From: Eubacterium sp.
Lineage (GTDB): Bacteria; Bacillota; Clostridia; Oscillospirales; Acutalibacteraceae
Direction: 5' to 3'
Assembly (NCBI GenBank): GCA_029050995.1
Contig: JAIDLO010000096.1
Span: forward strand, 1-8,566
DNA: 8,566 bases
Made by a program: the position numbers and the translations under genes. Shown piece after piece: positions 1-7,887 of the stretch. Position 1 is the stretch's first letter. Every line of letters starts with the position of its first letter. Under the pieces are notes generated by a model. It ran no database searches. It was not told the DNA's origin and worked only from the letters and a program-made list of their open reading frames with translations.

Positions 1-21
1 AAAGAAAGGTTGATAGGAAAA

Positions 22-1086
22 ATGAGCAAGGAATTTTTTGAAGCAGTAAGAATGCTTGAAGAAGAGAAAGGACTTTCAGCAGAATATCTTTATGAAAAGA
101 TTTCAGGTGCAATTATTGTTGCAGCAAAGCGTGAATACTTTAATGATAAGGATATTGTTTTCTGCGATATAGATCCTGAAAAAGAAAAAATCAAAGTTTA
201 TGTACGCAAAAATGTTGTTGAAGAAATTGAAGACGAGGATACCGATATTCTTATTGATGATGCACTTGAGCTTCGCAAGAGCGCAAAGGTTGGTAAAACA
301 ATTGATATTCCTCTTAAAACAAAGGATTTCGGCAGAATTGTTGCGCAGACAGCAAAGAATGTTATCCGCCAGGGTATTCGTGAAGGAGAAAAGGGCAAGC
401 AGTATGAAGAATTCCAGAATAAGAATCAGGAGCTTGTTACTGCAAAAATCCACCGCATTGATCCTGTAACCGGAAATGCAACTGTTGAAATCGGCAAAAC
501 GCTTGCAATGCTTCCTAAGGCAGAGCAGGTACCGGGCGAGGTTCTTATTGAGGGCGACAATATTAAAATCTTTATTGTTGATGTTATTCAGGACAACAGC
601 AGAGGCCCGAAGATTATGCTTTCAAGAACGCATAAAGGCCTTGTAAGAAGATTGTTTGAAACAGAAGTTCCTGAAATTTTTGACGGCACAATTGAAATCA
701 AATCTGTTTCCCGTGAGGCAGGCTCAAGAACAAAGATTGCTGTTTTCAGCAAGGATGAAAATGTTGATGCAGTAGGCGCTTGTATCGGTCCGAAGGGTCA
801 GAGAGTTTCAAATATCGTTGATGCACTCGGCGGAGAAAAGATTGATATTGTAAACTTCAGCGAGGATAATGCAGAATTCATTTCAGCAGCTCTTGCTCCG
901 TCTGATGTTTGCAGTGTTGAAATTCTTGATGAAGATAAAAAGGTTTGCCGTGCAACTGTTCCGGATGATCAGCTCAGCCTTGCAATCGGCAATAAGGGCC
1001 AGAATGTTCGCCTTGCTGCAAAGCTTACCGGCTGGAAAATAGACATCAAGCCGGAATCAGGCTTCTATGAGGGAACACAGGCATAA
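22..1086 (+). CDS. nusA: Transcription termination/antitermination factor NusA
   Basis: NusA binds RNA polymerase and nascent RNA, modulating pausing, intrinsic termination and antitermination. The 354-residue protein has the family layout: an N-terminal RNAP-binding domain (about 1-125, with KDFGRIVAQTAKNVIRQ), an S1 domain (about 130-200), and two KH domains carrying GPKG at 256-259 and GNKG at 323-326. It ends with the typical LAAKLTGWKIDIK block and, as in other Firmicutes, lacks the C-terminal acidic repeats of proteobacterial NusA. An in-frame TTG at position 10 exists, but the ATG at 22 gives the canonical MSKEFFEA start and has AAAGAAAGG (1-9) 12 nt upstream plus a closer AGGA. It is the first complete gene of the operon here; its promoter is outside the window. 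No domain is missing. Confidence 0.98.
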   Translation: MSKEFFEAVRMLEEEKGLSAEYLYEKISGAIIVAAKREYFNDKDIVFCDIDPEKEKIKVYVRKNVVEEIEDEDTDILIDDALELRKSAKVGKTIDIPLKTKDFGRIVAQTAKNVIRQGIREGEKGKQYEEFQNKNQELVTAKIHRIDPVTGNATVEIGKTLAMLPKAEQVPGEVLIEGDNIKIFIVDVIQDNSRGPKIMLSRTHKGLVRRLFETEVPEIFDGTIEIKSVSREAGSRTKIAVFSKDENVDAVGACIGPKGQRVSNIVDALGGEKIDIVNFSEDNAEFISAALAPSDVCSVEILDEDKKVCRATVPDDQLSLAIGNKGQNVRLAAKLTGWKIDIKPESGFYEGTQA

Positions 1087-1107
1087 TTTGTTTTGGGAGA
1101 TACGAAA

Positions 1108-1380
1108 ATGAAAGCAAAGCGTGAAGTTAAAAGAATGTGCACAGGCTGCGGAGAAATGTTTGATAAGCGCACGCTTGTAAGGGTTGTTAAAAGCCCTGAG
1201 GGAGAAATCAGCCTTGATTTAACAGGCAAGAAAAACGGCCGCGGCGCTTATGTTTGCAATAATCCCGAATGCTTGAAAAAGGCAAGAAAGAAAAAAGCCT
1301 TTGAGCGTGCATTTTCAATGAAAATTGAAGATGAAATCTATGATAAAATGGAAGAAGAAATCAAAAATGGAAAAGAATAA
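1108..1380 (+). CDS. rnpM: RNase P modulator RnpM (YlxR family)
   Basis: This 90-residue basic protein belongs to the YlxR family. The Bacillus subtilis member was recently shown to bind the RNase P RNA and modulate RNase P, and was renamed RnpM. Family marks visible here are the N-terminal MCTGCGE with C11 and C14, the GRGAYVC signature at 44-50, and C50/C55 in CNNPEC. These cysteines could form a metal- or structure-stabilising cluster. A lysine/arginine-rich stretch (KKARKKKAFERAF) follows and fits RNA binding. A TTG at 1093 is in frame, but GGGAGA (1095-1100) lies 7 nt before the ATG at 1108, so that ATG is taken as the start. The gene sits 21 bp after nusA, and its last 14 bp overlap ylxQ, which suggests translational coupling. 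Confidence 0.95.
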   Translation: MKAKREVKRMCTGCGEMFDKRTLVRVVKSPEGEISLDLTGKKNGRGAYVCNNPECLKKARKKKAFERAFSMKIEDEIYDKMEEEIKNGKE

Positions 1381-1678
1381 AGCGCTTTCAATGCTTGGCC
1401 TTGCCCGCAGAGCAGGCAGGCTTTCAATGGGGCATGATACAGCTTTATCGGCTGTAATGGATCGTAAAGCAAGCCTTCTTATTTTTGCTTCGGATACATC
1501 AGAACGCTTACGGCTTGAATTTAAAACGGCAATGGATAAAAGAAAAATTGATATTCCCGTTTTTTATACAGATATAACAATGGATGAAATTCATTTTTCC
1601 TGCGGCTATAAAGCAGGCGTTATCGCAGTTAATGATGAGAATTTCAGCAAAAAAATTATTTCATTATTAGAAGATTAA
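1367..1678 (+). CDS. ylxQ: L7Ae-family RNA-binding protein YlxQ
   Basis: This 103-residue protein resembles the L7Ae/L30e-type RNA-binding proteins encoded between rnpM and infB in Firmicutes. The family fold binds kink-turn RNA, but the cellular target of YlxQ is not settled. Visible family features are the N-terminal ALSMLGLARRAGRLSMGHD block, the LLIFASDTS strand-turn region near the RNA-binding face, and the C-terminal GVIAVNDENFSKKI segment. The start at 1367 gives MEKNKALSML, matching the expected N-terminus; an in-frame upstream ATG at 1325 would add a lysine-rich extension that merely shadows rnpM. The start lies inside rnpM (14 bp overlap), so it is probably translated by coupling. 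The gene is 32 bp upstream of infB. Confidence 0.93.
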   Translation: MEKNKALSMLGLARRAGRLSMGHDTALSAVMDRKASLLIFASDTSERLRLEFKTAMDKRKIDIPVFYTDITMDEIHFSCGYKAGVIAVNDENFSKKIISLLED

Positions 1679-1694
1679 TCACATAATTTAAGAC

Positions 1695-1700
1695 AGGAGG
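1695..1700 (+). promoter_or_regulatory. Strong Shine-Dalgarno of infB
   Basis: A perfect AGGAGG lies 10 nt before the infB ATG at 1711. It is the strongest ribosome binding site among the operon genes and fixes the infB start. It fits a product needed in large amounts, in contrast to the weaker AAAGG-type sites of nusA, rbfA and nrnA. Confidence 0.85.
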
Positions 1701-1710
1701 AATTCGATAT

Positions 1711-4092
1711 ATGGTAATAAAGGTTAAAGTTTCCGATGTTGCAAAGAATTTTGGAAAAACGAATAAAGAGATTATCGAAATACTTTCACAGTATTGTGAC
1801 GGTGCTGCAAAAAAGGCAGGCACAGTGCTGGAAGAGGATGAGCTTAATATTCTTTTTGATAAAATTACAATAGACAACAGCGTTAAAACCTTAGATTCTT
1901 ATTTTAATTCTTCAAAGAAAAAGGCAGAGAAAAAAGAAGAAAAGAAGCAGAATAAAGAGAGTAAGCCTAAAAAGGAAAAGGCTGTAACGGAAAAGGATAA
2001 AAAGCGTGAAAGCCAGGCTGCTATTCTTCAGATGGCGGAGCAGGCTGCAAAGCGTGCAGAGGAAAAGGCTAAGAAAAAAGCAAATCAGACACCGCAGGCA
2101 CGCACAAAGGGCGAAACACGCAGAATTGATACCCGTGTAAACACGGTTGATCTTGAAAAATACAATCAGAAATATGAGGATATCGCACCTGCATCTTCAA
2201 TGGGCGATTATCAGAAGAAGCAGAAGCTGAATCAGAAATCAAAGCAGTACAGAAAGAAGAAGCCGCAGGGTATGCATGCCCGCTCAAAGAAAGAAACAGA
2301 GCAGCAGCGTCTTGCCCGTATTGCAGAGCAGAGAAAGAAGCAGCAGATTAAAATTCAGGTTCCTGAGGAAATTACAGTTGGCGAGCTTGCAAATCTTCTT
2401 CGTATGACAGCTACTGAGGTTATCAAAAAGCTTATGGTTCTCGGCGTTATGGCAACGGTTAATGAGGTTATTGATTATGATACGGCTGAAATCGTTGCAA
2501 CCGAGCTTGGCGCTAAGGTTGAAAAACTTGTTGAGGTAACAATCGAAGAGCGTATTATTGAAGAAGAGGTTGAGGATGACGAAAATGCAGTAACCCGTCC
2601 TCCTGTAGTATGCGTTATGGGCCATGTTGACCATGGTAAAACCTCTATCCTTGATGCTATCCGTGATACAGATGTAACCTCAACAGAGGCAGGCGGAATT
2701 ACGCAGGCAATTGGTGCTTACCAGGTTGAGGTAAATGAACAGAAAATTACTTTCCTTGATACACCGGGTCACGCTGCATTTACCGCTATGCGTGCAAGAG
2801 GTGCTATGGCAACGGATGTTGCCGTGCTTGTTGTTGCCGCTGATGACGGTATAATGCCACAGACGATTGAAGCAATCAACCACGCAAAGGCAGCAGAAAT
2901 TGAAATTATTGTTGCAATCAACAAAATGGATAAAGAGGGTGCAAACCCAACAAGAATTATGGAACAGCTTACAGAGCACAGCCTTGTACCTGAAGAATGG
3001 GGCGGAGATGTAATATGTGTGCCTGTTTCTGCTAAAACTAAAATGGGTATTGATAAGCTTCTTGAAACAATCGTTCTTGTTTCTGAAATGGCAGAGCTTA
3101 AAGCAAATCCGAATCGTTCTGCAAAGGGTGTTGTTATCGAAGCTAAAATTGATAAGGGCAGAGGTCCTGTTGCAACCTTCCTTGTTCAGAATGGTACACT
3201 GCATTCCGGCGATTATGTTGTTGCAGGCACAGCAGTAGGCCGTGTTCGTGCAATGACAGATTATAAGGGCAATAAGATTGATGAAGCAGGTCCGTCCGTT
3301 CCTGTTGAAATTATGGGTCTTGATGCTGCACCTATGAGCGGCGATGAATTCAATGCCGTTTCCAATGAGCGTCTTGCAAAAGAGCTTGTTGAACAGAGAA
3401 AGGCTCTTGCGAAGGAAGAGGAATTCAAGCTTTATCAGAAGGTTACGCTTGATACGCTCTTCTCAACACTTGAGGACGGAGAAATGAAAGAGCTTAACAT
3501 TATCGTTAAGGCTGATGTTCAGGGCTCTGTTGAAGCTGTTAAGCAGTCACTTCTCAAGATTGAAAATGATGAAGTAAGAGTTAAGATTATTCACGGTGCT
3601 GTTGGCGCTGTTAATGATTCCGATGTTATGCTCGCTAATGCATCCAATGCAATTATCGTTGCGTTTGCAACAGGCATTGAGCAGATTGCGGCTGATAATG
3701 CAGCAAGAGACGGCATTGAAATCAAGCAGTATGATATCATTTATGATGCAATAGAGGATATCGAGTCTGCAATGCGCGGTATGCGTTCTGTTAAATACAG
3801 AAATGTGGATACAGGTACTGTTGAGGTTCGTGAGGTTTACACGCTTTCAAGCGTTGGCTCCATTGCCGGCTCCCTTGTTACAAGCGGTAATGTCCGCAGA
3901 AACGGAAAGGTTCGTGTTGTAAGAGACGGCAAGGAAATTGCCGATACAGCAATCAAGAACCTCAAGAGATTTAAGGATGATGTTAAAGAAGTATCCTCAG
4001 GCTATGAATGTGGTATCTCTCTTGAAAATTGGGATGATATCAAGCCGGGCGATATTCTTGAATGTTATATTGTAGAAGAGTATAGGGATTAA
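1711..4092 (+). CDS. infB: Translation initiation factor IF-2
   Basis: IF-2 is the GTPase that brings fMet-tRNA to the 30S subunit and promotes 50S joining. The 793-residue protein has a first IF2_N module (about 1-50, VSDVAKNFGKTNKEIIEIL) and a highly charged Lys/Glu/Gln-rich linker (about 65-210). A second IF2_N module follows (about 217-270, TVGELANLLRMTATEVIKKL). The G domain carries G1 GHVDHGKT (304-311), a G2 region with GGITQ (328-332), G3 DTPGH (350-354), G4 NKMD (404-407) and G5 SAK (440-442). Domains II, III and the fMet-tRNA-binding C2 domain occupy the rest and end at SLENWDDIKPGDILECY. All GTPase motifs are intact. The ATG at 1711 follows AGGAGG. The next gene, rbfA, starts 31 bp after the stop. 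Confidence 0.99.
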   Translation: MVIKVKVSDVAKNFGKTNKEIIEILSQYCDGAAKKAGTVLEEDELNILFDKITIDNSVKTLDSYFNSSKKKAEKKEEKKQNKESKPKKEKAVTEKDKKRESQAAILQMAEQAAKRAEEKAKKKANQTPQARTKGETRRIDTRVNTVDLEKYNQKYEDIAPASSMGDYQKKQKLNQKSKQYRKKKPQGMHARSKKETEQQRLARIAEQRKKQQIKIQVPEEITVGELANLLRMTATEVIKKLMVLGVMATVNEVIDYDTAEIVATELGAKVEKLVEVTIEERIIEEEVEDDENAVTRPPVVCVMGHVDHGKTSILDAIRDTDVTSTEAGGITQAIGAYQVEVNEQKITFLDTPGHAAFTAMRARGAMATDVAVLVVAADDGIMPQTIEAINHAKAAEIEIIVAINKMDKEGANPTRIMEQLTEHSLVPEEWGGDVICVPVSAKTKMGIDKLLETIVLVSEMAELKANPNRSAKGVVIEAKIDKGRGPVATFLVQNGTLHSGDYVVAGTAVGRVRAMTDYKGNKIDEAGPSVPVEIMGLDAAPMSGDEFNAVSNERLAKELVEQRKALAKEEEFKLYQKVTLDTLFSTLEDGEMKELNIIVKADVQGSVEAVKQSLLKIENDEVRVKIIHGAVGAVNDSDVMLANASNAIIVAFATGIEQIAADNAARDGIEIKQYDIIYDAIEDIESAMRGMRSVKYRNVDTGTVEVREVYTLSSVGSIAGSLVTSGNVRRNGKVRVVRDGKEIADTAIKNLKRFKDDVKEVSSGYECGISLENWDDIKPGDILECYIVEEYRD

Positions 4093-4123
4093 TCCTATTT
4101 AAAAGAAAGGCTATGTGAATCAA

Positions 4124-4471
4124 ATGGCAGGATTTCATATTGATAGAATTTCAGAGGATATTAAGCGTGAGATTATTTCCTTGATGCGGGAGCTTAAAGA
4201 CCCTCGCGTTGCGGGAAAAATGCTTACGGTTGTGAATGTAACAGTATCCAATGATTTAAGCTATGCCAAAGTATATATCAGCGCTATGAGCGGAATTGAA
4301 GAGGCAAAAACAGCCTGCAAGGGGCTTGCTTCGGCTCAGGGCTATATCCGTCGTGCGCTTGGTAATAATCTTCATTTAAGGAAAGCTCCTGAATTAACCT
4401 TTGTTGCGGATGATTCCATCGAAAAGGGAATGGAGATTTTTGAAAAATTGAAAGAAAACAATCTTGATTAG
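4124..4471 (+). CDS. rbfA: 30S ribosome-binding factor RbfA
   Basis: RbfA is a small KH-type protein that binds the 30S subunit during late maturation, acts on 16S rRNA processing and is important in the cold. The 115-residue product has the usual N-terminus (MAGFHIDRISEDIKREI), the LKDPRV block (25-30), the VTVSNDLSYAKVYIS strand region (39-53) and the AQGYIRRALG segment (71-80) followed by LRKAPEL. Length is normal for the family. An in-frame GTG at 4115 is too close to AAAGAAAGG (4102-4110). The ATG at 4124 gives the conserved MA start, though its spacing of 13 nt is long. The gene is a standard infB neighbour in Firmicutes and is separated from nrnA by about 50 bp with no terminator. Confidence 0.96.
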   Translation: MAGFHIDRISEDIKREIISLMRELKDPRVAGKMLTVVNVTVSNDLSYAKVYISAMSGIEEAKTACKGLASAQGYIRRALGNNLHLRKAPELTFVADDSIEKGMEIFEKLKENNLD

Positions 4472-4521
4472 CTTAAGGTTTTAAGCAAATTTCAATGTCT
4501 TTGAATTAAAGGATGCGTCAA

Positions 4522-5466
4522 ATGAGAATTGATGTTAAAAAATGTGCAGCTCTTTTAAAAGAGCAGGATAATATTCTTATTCTAACCCATGCTCATCCCG
4601 ATGGAGATACATTGGGATGCGGCTTCGGGCTTTGCCGTGCGCTTATTAAAATGGGTAAAAAAGCAAGAGTAATCAATGCGGATGAAATTCCGAAGAAATA
4701 CGGCTATCTTTATGATGGTATGCCTTGTTTCGATTTCAAAGAGGATTATGTTGTTGCAGTTGATGTTGCAACAGAAAATCTTTTCGGCAGCCTTGCAGAT
4801 ACCTACAGCGATAAGATAAATCTTTGCATTGATCATCACGGCACAAATACCGAATATGCCGAATATCTTTATCTTCGTGAAACAGCAGCAGCGTGTGAAC
4901 TTGTTTATGAGGTTATAACAGAGCTTGGTGTTCAGATAGATAAGGAAATTGCAAATTGCCTTTTTACAGGTATTTCAACAGATACAGGCTGTTTCCGTTA
5001 TGCATCTGTAAAAGCCTCTACTTTCCGTATTGCGGCAGAGCTTTTGGATTACGGTGCAGATAACGGCTATGTAAACCGCGTTATGTTTGAAACAAAAACA
5101 AAAACATACGCTCGTCTTGAACGGCTTGCGATTGATAGTATGCGCCTTTATTGCAACGATAAGGTTGCCATTATGAAGGTTACGCAGGAAATGTATAAGC
5201 AATCAGGCTCAAATGAGCAGGAAACAGAGGCGCTTGCTCCGCTTACAAGGCAGATAGAGGGTGTTGAAGTAGGTGTTACAATCCGTGAAAAGCCGGATGG
5301 AACCTGCAAGGCATCGTTCAGAACCTTTGAAAAAATTAATGCTGCTGAAATTGCAAAGTTTTTTGGCGGCGGCGGACATCCGCAGGCTTCTGCGTGCAGG
5401 CTGAATTGCTCTGTTGATGAAGCTGTGGAGCTTATTGTTCAGAAATGCGGAGAGCTTGTTCAATGA
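4522..5466 (+). CDS. nrnA: DHH/DHHA1 phosphoesterase, NrnA-like (oligoribonuclease / pAp phosphatase)
   Basis: NrnA-type proteins degrade very short RNA oligonucleotides and dephosphorylate pAp, using a two-metal DHH active site. The 314-residue protein has the expected length and motifs: HAHPDGD at 23-29 (H23, D27 and D29 as metal ligands), D81 in AVDVA, the DHH triad at 104-106, and the DHHA1 substrate-binding glycine loop GGGGHPQAS at 282-290. Close DHH relatives act on cyclic dinucleotides, but size and operon position between rbfA and truB favour NrnA. The ATG at 4513 abuts the AAAGG (4508-4512), so the in-frame ATG at 4522, with 9 nt spacing, is the better start. The gene ends in an ATGA overlap with truB, which implies coupled translation. 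Confidence 0.94.
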   Translation: MRIDVKKCAALLKEQDNILILTHAHPDGDTLGCGFGLCRALIKMGKKARVINADEIPKKYGYLYDGMPCFDFKEDYVVAVDVATENLFGSLADTYSDKINLCIDHHGTNTEYAEYLYLRETAAACELVYEVITELGVQIDKEIANCLFTGISTDTGCFRYASVKASTFRIAAELLDYGADNGYVNRVMFETKTKTYARLERLAIDSMRLYCNDKVAIMKVTQEMYKQSGSNEQETEALAPLTRQIEGVEVGVTIREKPDGTCKASFRTFEKINAAEIAKFFGGGGHPQASACRLNCSVDEAVELIVQKCGELVQ

Positions 5467-6353
5467 ATGGTATAATCTGTGTTGATAAAAAGCAGGATAT
5501 AACCTCTTTCGGCGTTTGTGCAAAGCTGCGCGGTATACTCCACGAAAAAAAGGTGGGCCATACAGGAACGCTTGACCCGATGGCAGAGGGCGTTTTGCCT
5601 GTTCTGCTTGGCGGTGCAACCCGCTTTCTGAATTATCTTCCCGAAAGTGATAAGGGCTATCGTGCTTCCTTTATCCTTGGCAAAACAACAGATACGCTGG
5701 ATATAACGGGAAATGTTACGGCTGAATTTGAAGTCCACGCAACGCAAGAGGATGTTTTAAAAGCGCTTGACTCTTTTAAGGGTAAAATTATGCAGACGCC
5801 GCCTATGTATTCTGCCGTGTCCGTAAACGGCAAAAGGCTCTATGAGCTTGCAAGGCAGGGGATAGAGGTTGAGCGGAACGAACGCGAAATTGAAATCAAA
5901 AGGCTTGAGCTTGTCGGTTTTGAAAACGGCGAATATGTTATTGATGTTTTTTGTTCAAAAGGAACTTATATCCGTTCGCTGATTGATGATATCGGGCAAA
6001 AGCTTGGCTGTGGTGCTGTTATGACCTCACTTGTCAGAACAAGTGCTATGGGCTTTACGCTTGAAAACTGCGTTACCATTGATGAGCTTCAAAAAAGAAA
6101 AGACGAGGGAATCGGTTTTGATGATTTGATTCTTCCGCTTGAACAGGCGCTTTCGGTTTATGATAAAATAACGGTTTCTCCTGCACAGAGTGTCCGCTTT
6201 AAAAACGGCGGTGCGCTTGATTTGGCACGAATAAAAAAACGACTGATTGATGAACAAATTTACAGAGTCTATAATCCGGACGGCGATTTTCTCGGATTAG
6301 GGCAGGCTGTAAATAATGAACTTATAATCAAACGGTTATATATAGGAAAATAA
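5463..6353 (+). CDS. truB: tRNA pseudouridine(55) synthase TruB
   Basis: TruB converts U55 in the T-loop of tRNAs to pseudouridine and acts as a tRNA chaperone. The 296-residue protein has the catalytic motif GHTGTLDP at 32-39 with nucleophile D38, the YSAVSVNGKRLYELAR block (from Y116), and the CSKGTYIRSL block (164-173), with R171 in the conserved family position. A C-terminal PUA-like region (about 235-296) follows. An in-frame ATG lies at 5445, but the ATG at 5463 forms the ATGA overlap with the nrnA stop, is preceded by GGAGAG (5449-5454) at 8 nt, and yields the canonical MNGIICVDK start. The gene lies between nrnA and ribF, its common position in Firmicutes. All catalytic residues are present. 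Confidence 0.97.
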   Translation: MNGIICVDKKQDITSFGVCAKLRGILHEKKVGHTGTLDPMAEGVLPVLLGGATRFLNYLPESDKGYRASFILGKTTDTLDITGNVTAEFEVHATQEDVLKALDSFKGKIMQTPPMYSAVSVNGKRLYELARQGIEVERNEREIEIKRLELVGFENGEYVIDVFCSKGTYIRSLIDDIGQKLGCGAVMTSLVRTSAMGFTLENCVTIDELQKRKDEGIGFDDLILPLEQALSVYDKITVSPAQSVRFKNGGALDLARIKKRLIDEQIYRVYNPDGDFLGLGQAVNNELIIKRLYIGK

Positions 6354-6356
6354 ACT

Positions 6357-7172
6357 ATGCATAATAATGACTATAAAAACAGAAAAGCGGTTGCAATAGG
6401 TGATTTTGATGGTATGCATCTTGCGCACAAAACGGTTGTTACGGGTGCTGAACATACGATTATTTATAGTGTAAACAACAAATTTTCACTTTTGCAGAAA
6501 AGCATTTTTGAAAAGCGGTATCCAAATGCTGTTTTTGCTGATTTTGATGAAATTAAAAATCTTTCGGGCGAGGAATTTATTGAAAAAATTCTTCTTGAAA
6601 AGTTTGAGGCAAAGGCAATACTCTGTGGATTTAATTTCCGATTTGGAAAAAATGCCTCCTGGTCCGCACTTGATCTGAGAAAGTATCTTGAAGAAAAGGA
6701 TGTCTGGGTTCGTATTCTTGAAGCGCAGGAATTTGAAAGCCTGCCAATCAGCTCAACGAGAATCAGAAAAGCAGTTCAAGAGGGCAGAATTACATACGCA
6801 AATGAAATGCTCGGCTATAATTTTACATTTGAAAGCGAAGTTATAAAAGGCGATCAAAGGGGCAGAACGGTTGGCTATCCAACAATCAATCAGCATTTGC
6901 CCGAAGGGCTTGTTGTGCCTAAATTCGGCGTATATAAAAGCCTAACAACAGTTGACGGTGTTACATATAAATCCTTTACGAATATCGGTATGCGCCCAAC
7001 ATGGAAGGTGGAAGAGCCGCTTTGTGAAACGCATATTTTTGATTTCAGCGGCGATTTATACGGCAGGATTGTAACGATAGAGCTTGTTGATTATCTTCGC
7101 CCCGAAAAAACATTTAAAGATGTGAATGAATTAAAGGAACAGCTTAATTATGACAAAAGCAGTATTATTTGA
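6357..7172 (+). CDS. ribF: Bifunctional riboflavin kinase / FMN adenylyltransferase, compact form
   Basis: RibF phosphorylates riboflavin to FMN and adenylates FMN to FAD. The C-terminal flavokinase half is well conserved: GRTVGYPTIN (169-178), GMRPT (211-215) and the likely catalytic E224 in ETHIFDF. The N-terminal adenylyltransferase half has GDFDGMHLAH (15-24), GFNFRFG (91-97) and ISSTRIR (131-137). At 271 residues it is about 40 shorter than typical RibF (near 310). The missing part is the segment after the nucleotide-binding motif, normally a helix plus a strand with a PHP-like motif. The HxGH signature reads HLAH. The kinase therefore looks intact, while adenylyltransferase activity is less certain. 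The ATG at 6357 follows the truB stop by 3 bp, with AGGAAAA upstream. The end overlaps the HAD gene by 23 bp. Confidence 0.93.
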   Translation: MHNNDYKNRKAVAIGDFDGMHLAHKTVVTGAEHTIIYSVNNKFSLLQKSIFEKRYPNAVFADFDEIKNLSGEEFIEKILLEKFEAKAILCGFNFRFGKNASWSALDLRKYLEEKDVWVRILEAQEFESLPISSTRIRKAVQEGRITYANEMLGYNFTFESEVIKGDQRGRTVGYPTINQHLPEGLVVPKFGVYKSLTTVDGVTYKSFTNIGMRPTWKVEEPLCETHIFDFSGDLYGRIVTIELVDYLRPEKTFKDVNELKEQLNYDKSSII

Positions 7173-7812
7173 TTTTGATGAAACCCTGCAGGACAGAACG
7201 GCTGCATTTGAAAAATATATGGATGCCTTTATGGCTGAATTCCTGCCGGATTTATCAGAAGAAGAAAAAAATAAAAGAAAAAAGGATATGGTTGAAACCG
7301 GTAACGGCGGTTATGTAGACAGGGAAGCATGGTATCAGAGCCTTGTTGATTTGTGGGGCTGGGCTGATGCACCGTCCAAAAGCGTGCTTGCAAATCATTA
7401 TGATGAAAACTTCGGCTATTATAATGTTATTTTCCCTGAGTCTATTCCGCTTCTTAAAGCACTCAGAAGTAAAGGAATTATAACAGGTGTTATCACAAAT
7501 GGTCCGTCTGTTTTGCAGAACAGGAAAATGACCGAAAGCGGTCTTTTGCCGTACTGCGATATTCTTGTTGTTTCGGGCGATTTGCCTTTTGCAAAACCAA
7601 GTCCCGAAATCTTTAAATATACGGCAGATCAGCTTGGTTTGGATACGGCAGACTGCGTTTATGTCGGCGATCATCCGATTAATGATATAGAGGGTGCCCT
7701 TTCTTCGGGTATGAAAGCAATCCGAATGAATTGGGGCTGGTTTGAAAATCAACAGCTTCGTGATGATGTTCCGACTATTGATACTATTTATGATGTTTTA
7801 AAATACATATAA
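7150..7812 (+). CDS. HAD-superfamily hydrolase (HAD-IA phosphatase, YjjG/YfnB-like)
   Basis: This 220-residue protein is a haloacid dehalogenase-type phosphatase with all four motifs: motif I DFDET with nucleophile D8 and acid/base D10, motif II TN at 116-117, motif III K149 in AKPSPEIF, and motif IV GDHPINDIEGA with D174 and D179. An alpha-helical C1-type cap (about 15-95) lies between motifs I and II, which places it in subfamily IA. Relatives are nucleotide or sugar-phosphate phosphatases; the substrate cannot be read from sequence. Its ATG lies 23 bp inside ribF, with AAAGGA (7133-7138) 11 nt upstream, so the two genes are probably cotranslated. A link to flavin nucleotides or riboflavin-precursor dephosphorylation is possible but only inferred from position. 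It is the last operon gene, followed at once by a strong terminator. Confidence 0.9.
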   Translation: MTKAVLFDFDETLQDRTAAFEKYMDAFMAEFLPDLSEEEKNKRKKDMVETGNGGYVDREAWYQSLVDLWGWADAPSKSVLANHYDENFGYYNVIFPESIPLLKALRSKGIITGVITNGPSVLQNRKMTESGLLPYCDILVVSGDLPFAKPSPEIFKYTADQLGLDTADCVYVGDHPINDIEGALSSGMKAIRMNWGWFENQQLRDDVPTIDTIYDVLKYI

Positions 7813-7815
7813 AAG

Positions 7816-7848
7816 AAAAAACGGGCGGATATTATCCGCCCGTTTTTT
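7816..7848 (+). terminator. Intrinsic terminator of the nusA-ribF-HAD operon
   Basis: A perfect 10-bp GC-rich stem, ACGGGCGGAT (7821-7830) pairing with ATCCGCCCGT (7834-7843), closes on the 3-nt loop ATT. It is extended by a run of A on the left and followed by six T (7843-7848). It begins 3 nt after the HAD stop codon. The A-run on the left makes it potentially bidirectional. Confidence 0.95.
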
Positions 7849-7856
7849 ATTGAAGC

Positions 7857-7887
7857 AAACAATCGTAGGGACGAGCATTGCTCGTCC
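7857..7887 (+). repeat. Left copy of a 31-bp palindromic inverted repeat bounding the xre module
   Basis: The core GGACGAGCATTGCTCGTCC (7869-7887) is a perfect 8-bp hairpin with an ATT loop, preceded by AAACAATCGTAG. Its reverse complement recurs at 8482-8512 with 29 of 31 matches. Seven T (7889-7895) follow directly, so it can also act as a second terminator and shield the downstream promoter from operon read-through. The form resembles dispersed REP-like palindromes; whether other copies exist in this genome cannot be seen here. Confidence 0.85.

Noticed and set aside
10..24. TTG start for nusA at position 10
   Set aside because: It directly abuts the AAAGAAAGG site; the ATG at 22 has better spacing and the family N-terminus.
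103..453. Long open frame on the minus strand inside nusA
   Set aside because: It is a cysteine/asparagine/phenylalanine-rich shadow of the nusA frame with no ribosome binding site; similar shadows lie opposite infB, nrnA, truB and the HAD gene.
1325..1366. Upstream ATG giving YlxQ a lysine-rich extension
   Set aside because: This stretch is the overlapping rnpM coding sequence read in another frame; the family N-terminus begins at 1367.
4471..4486. Small hairpin GCTTAA-GGTT-TTAAGC at the rbfA stop codon
   Set aside because: Only 6 mostly A/T pairs and no T-tract follows; too weak for a terminator, and the operon continues into nrnA.
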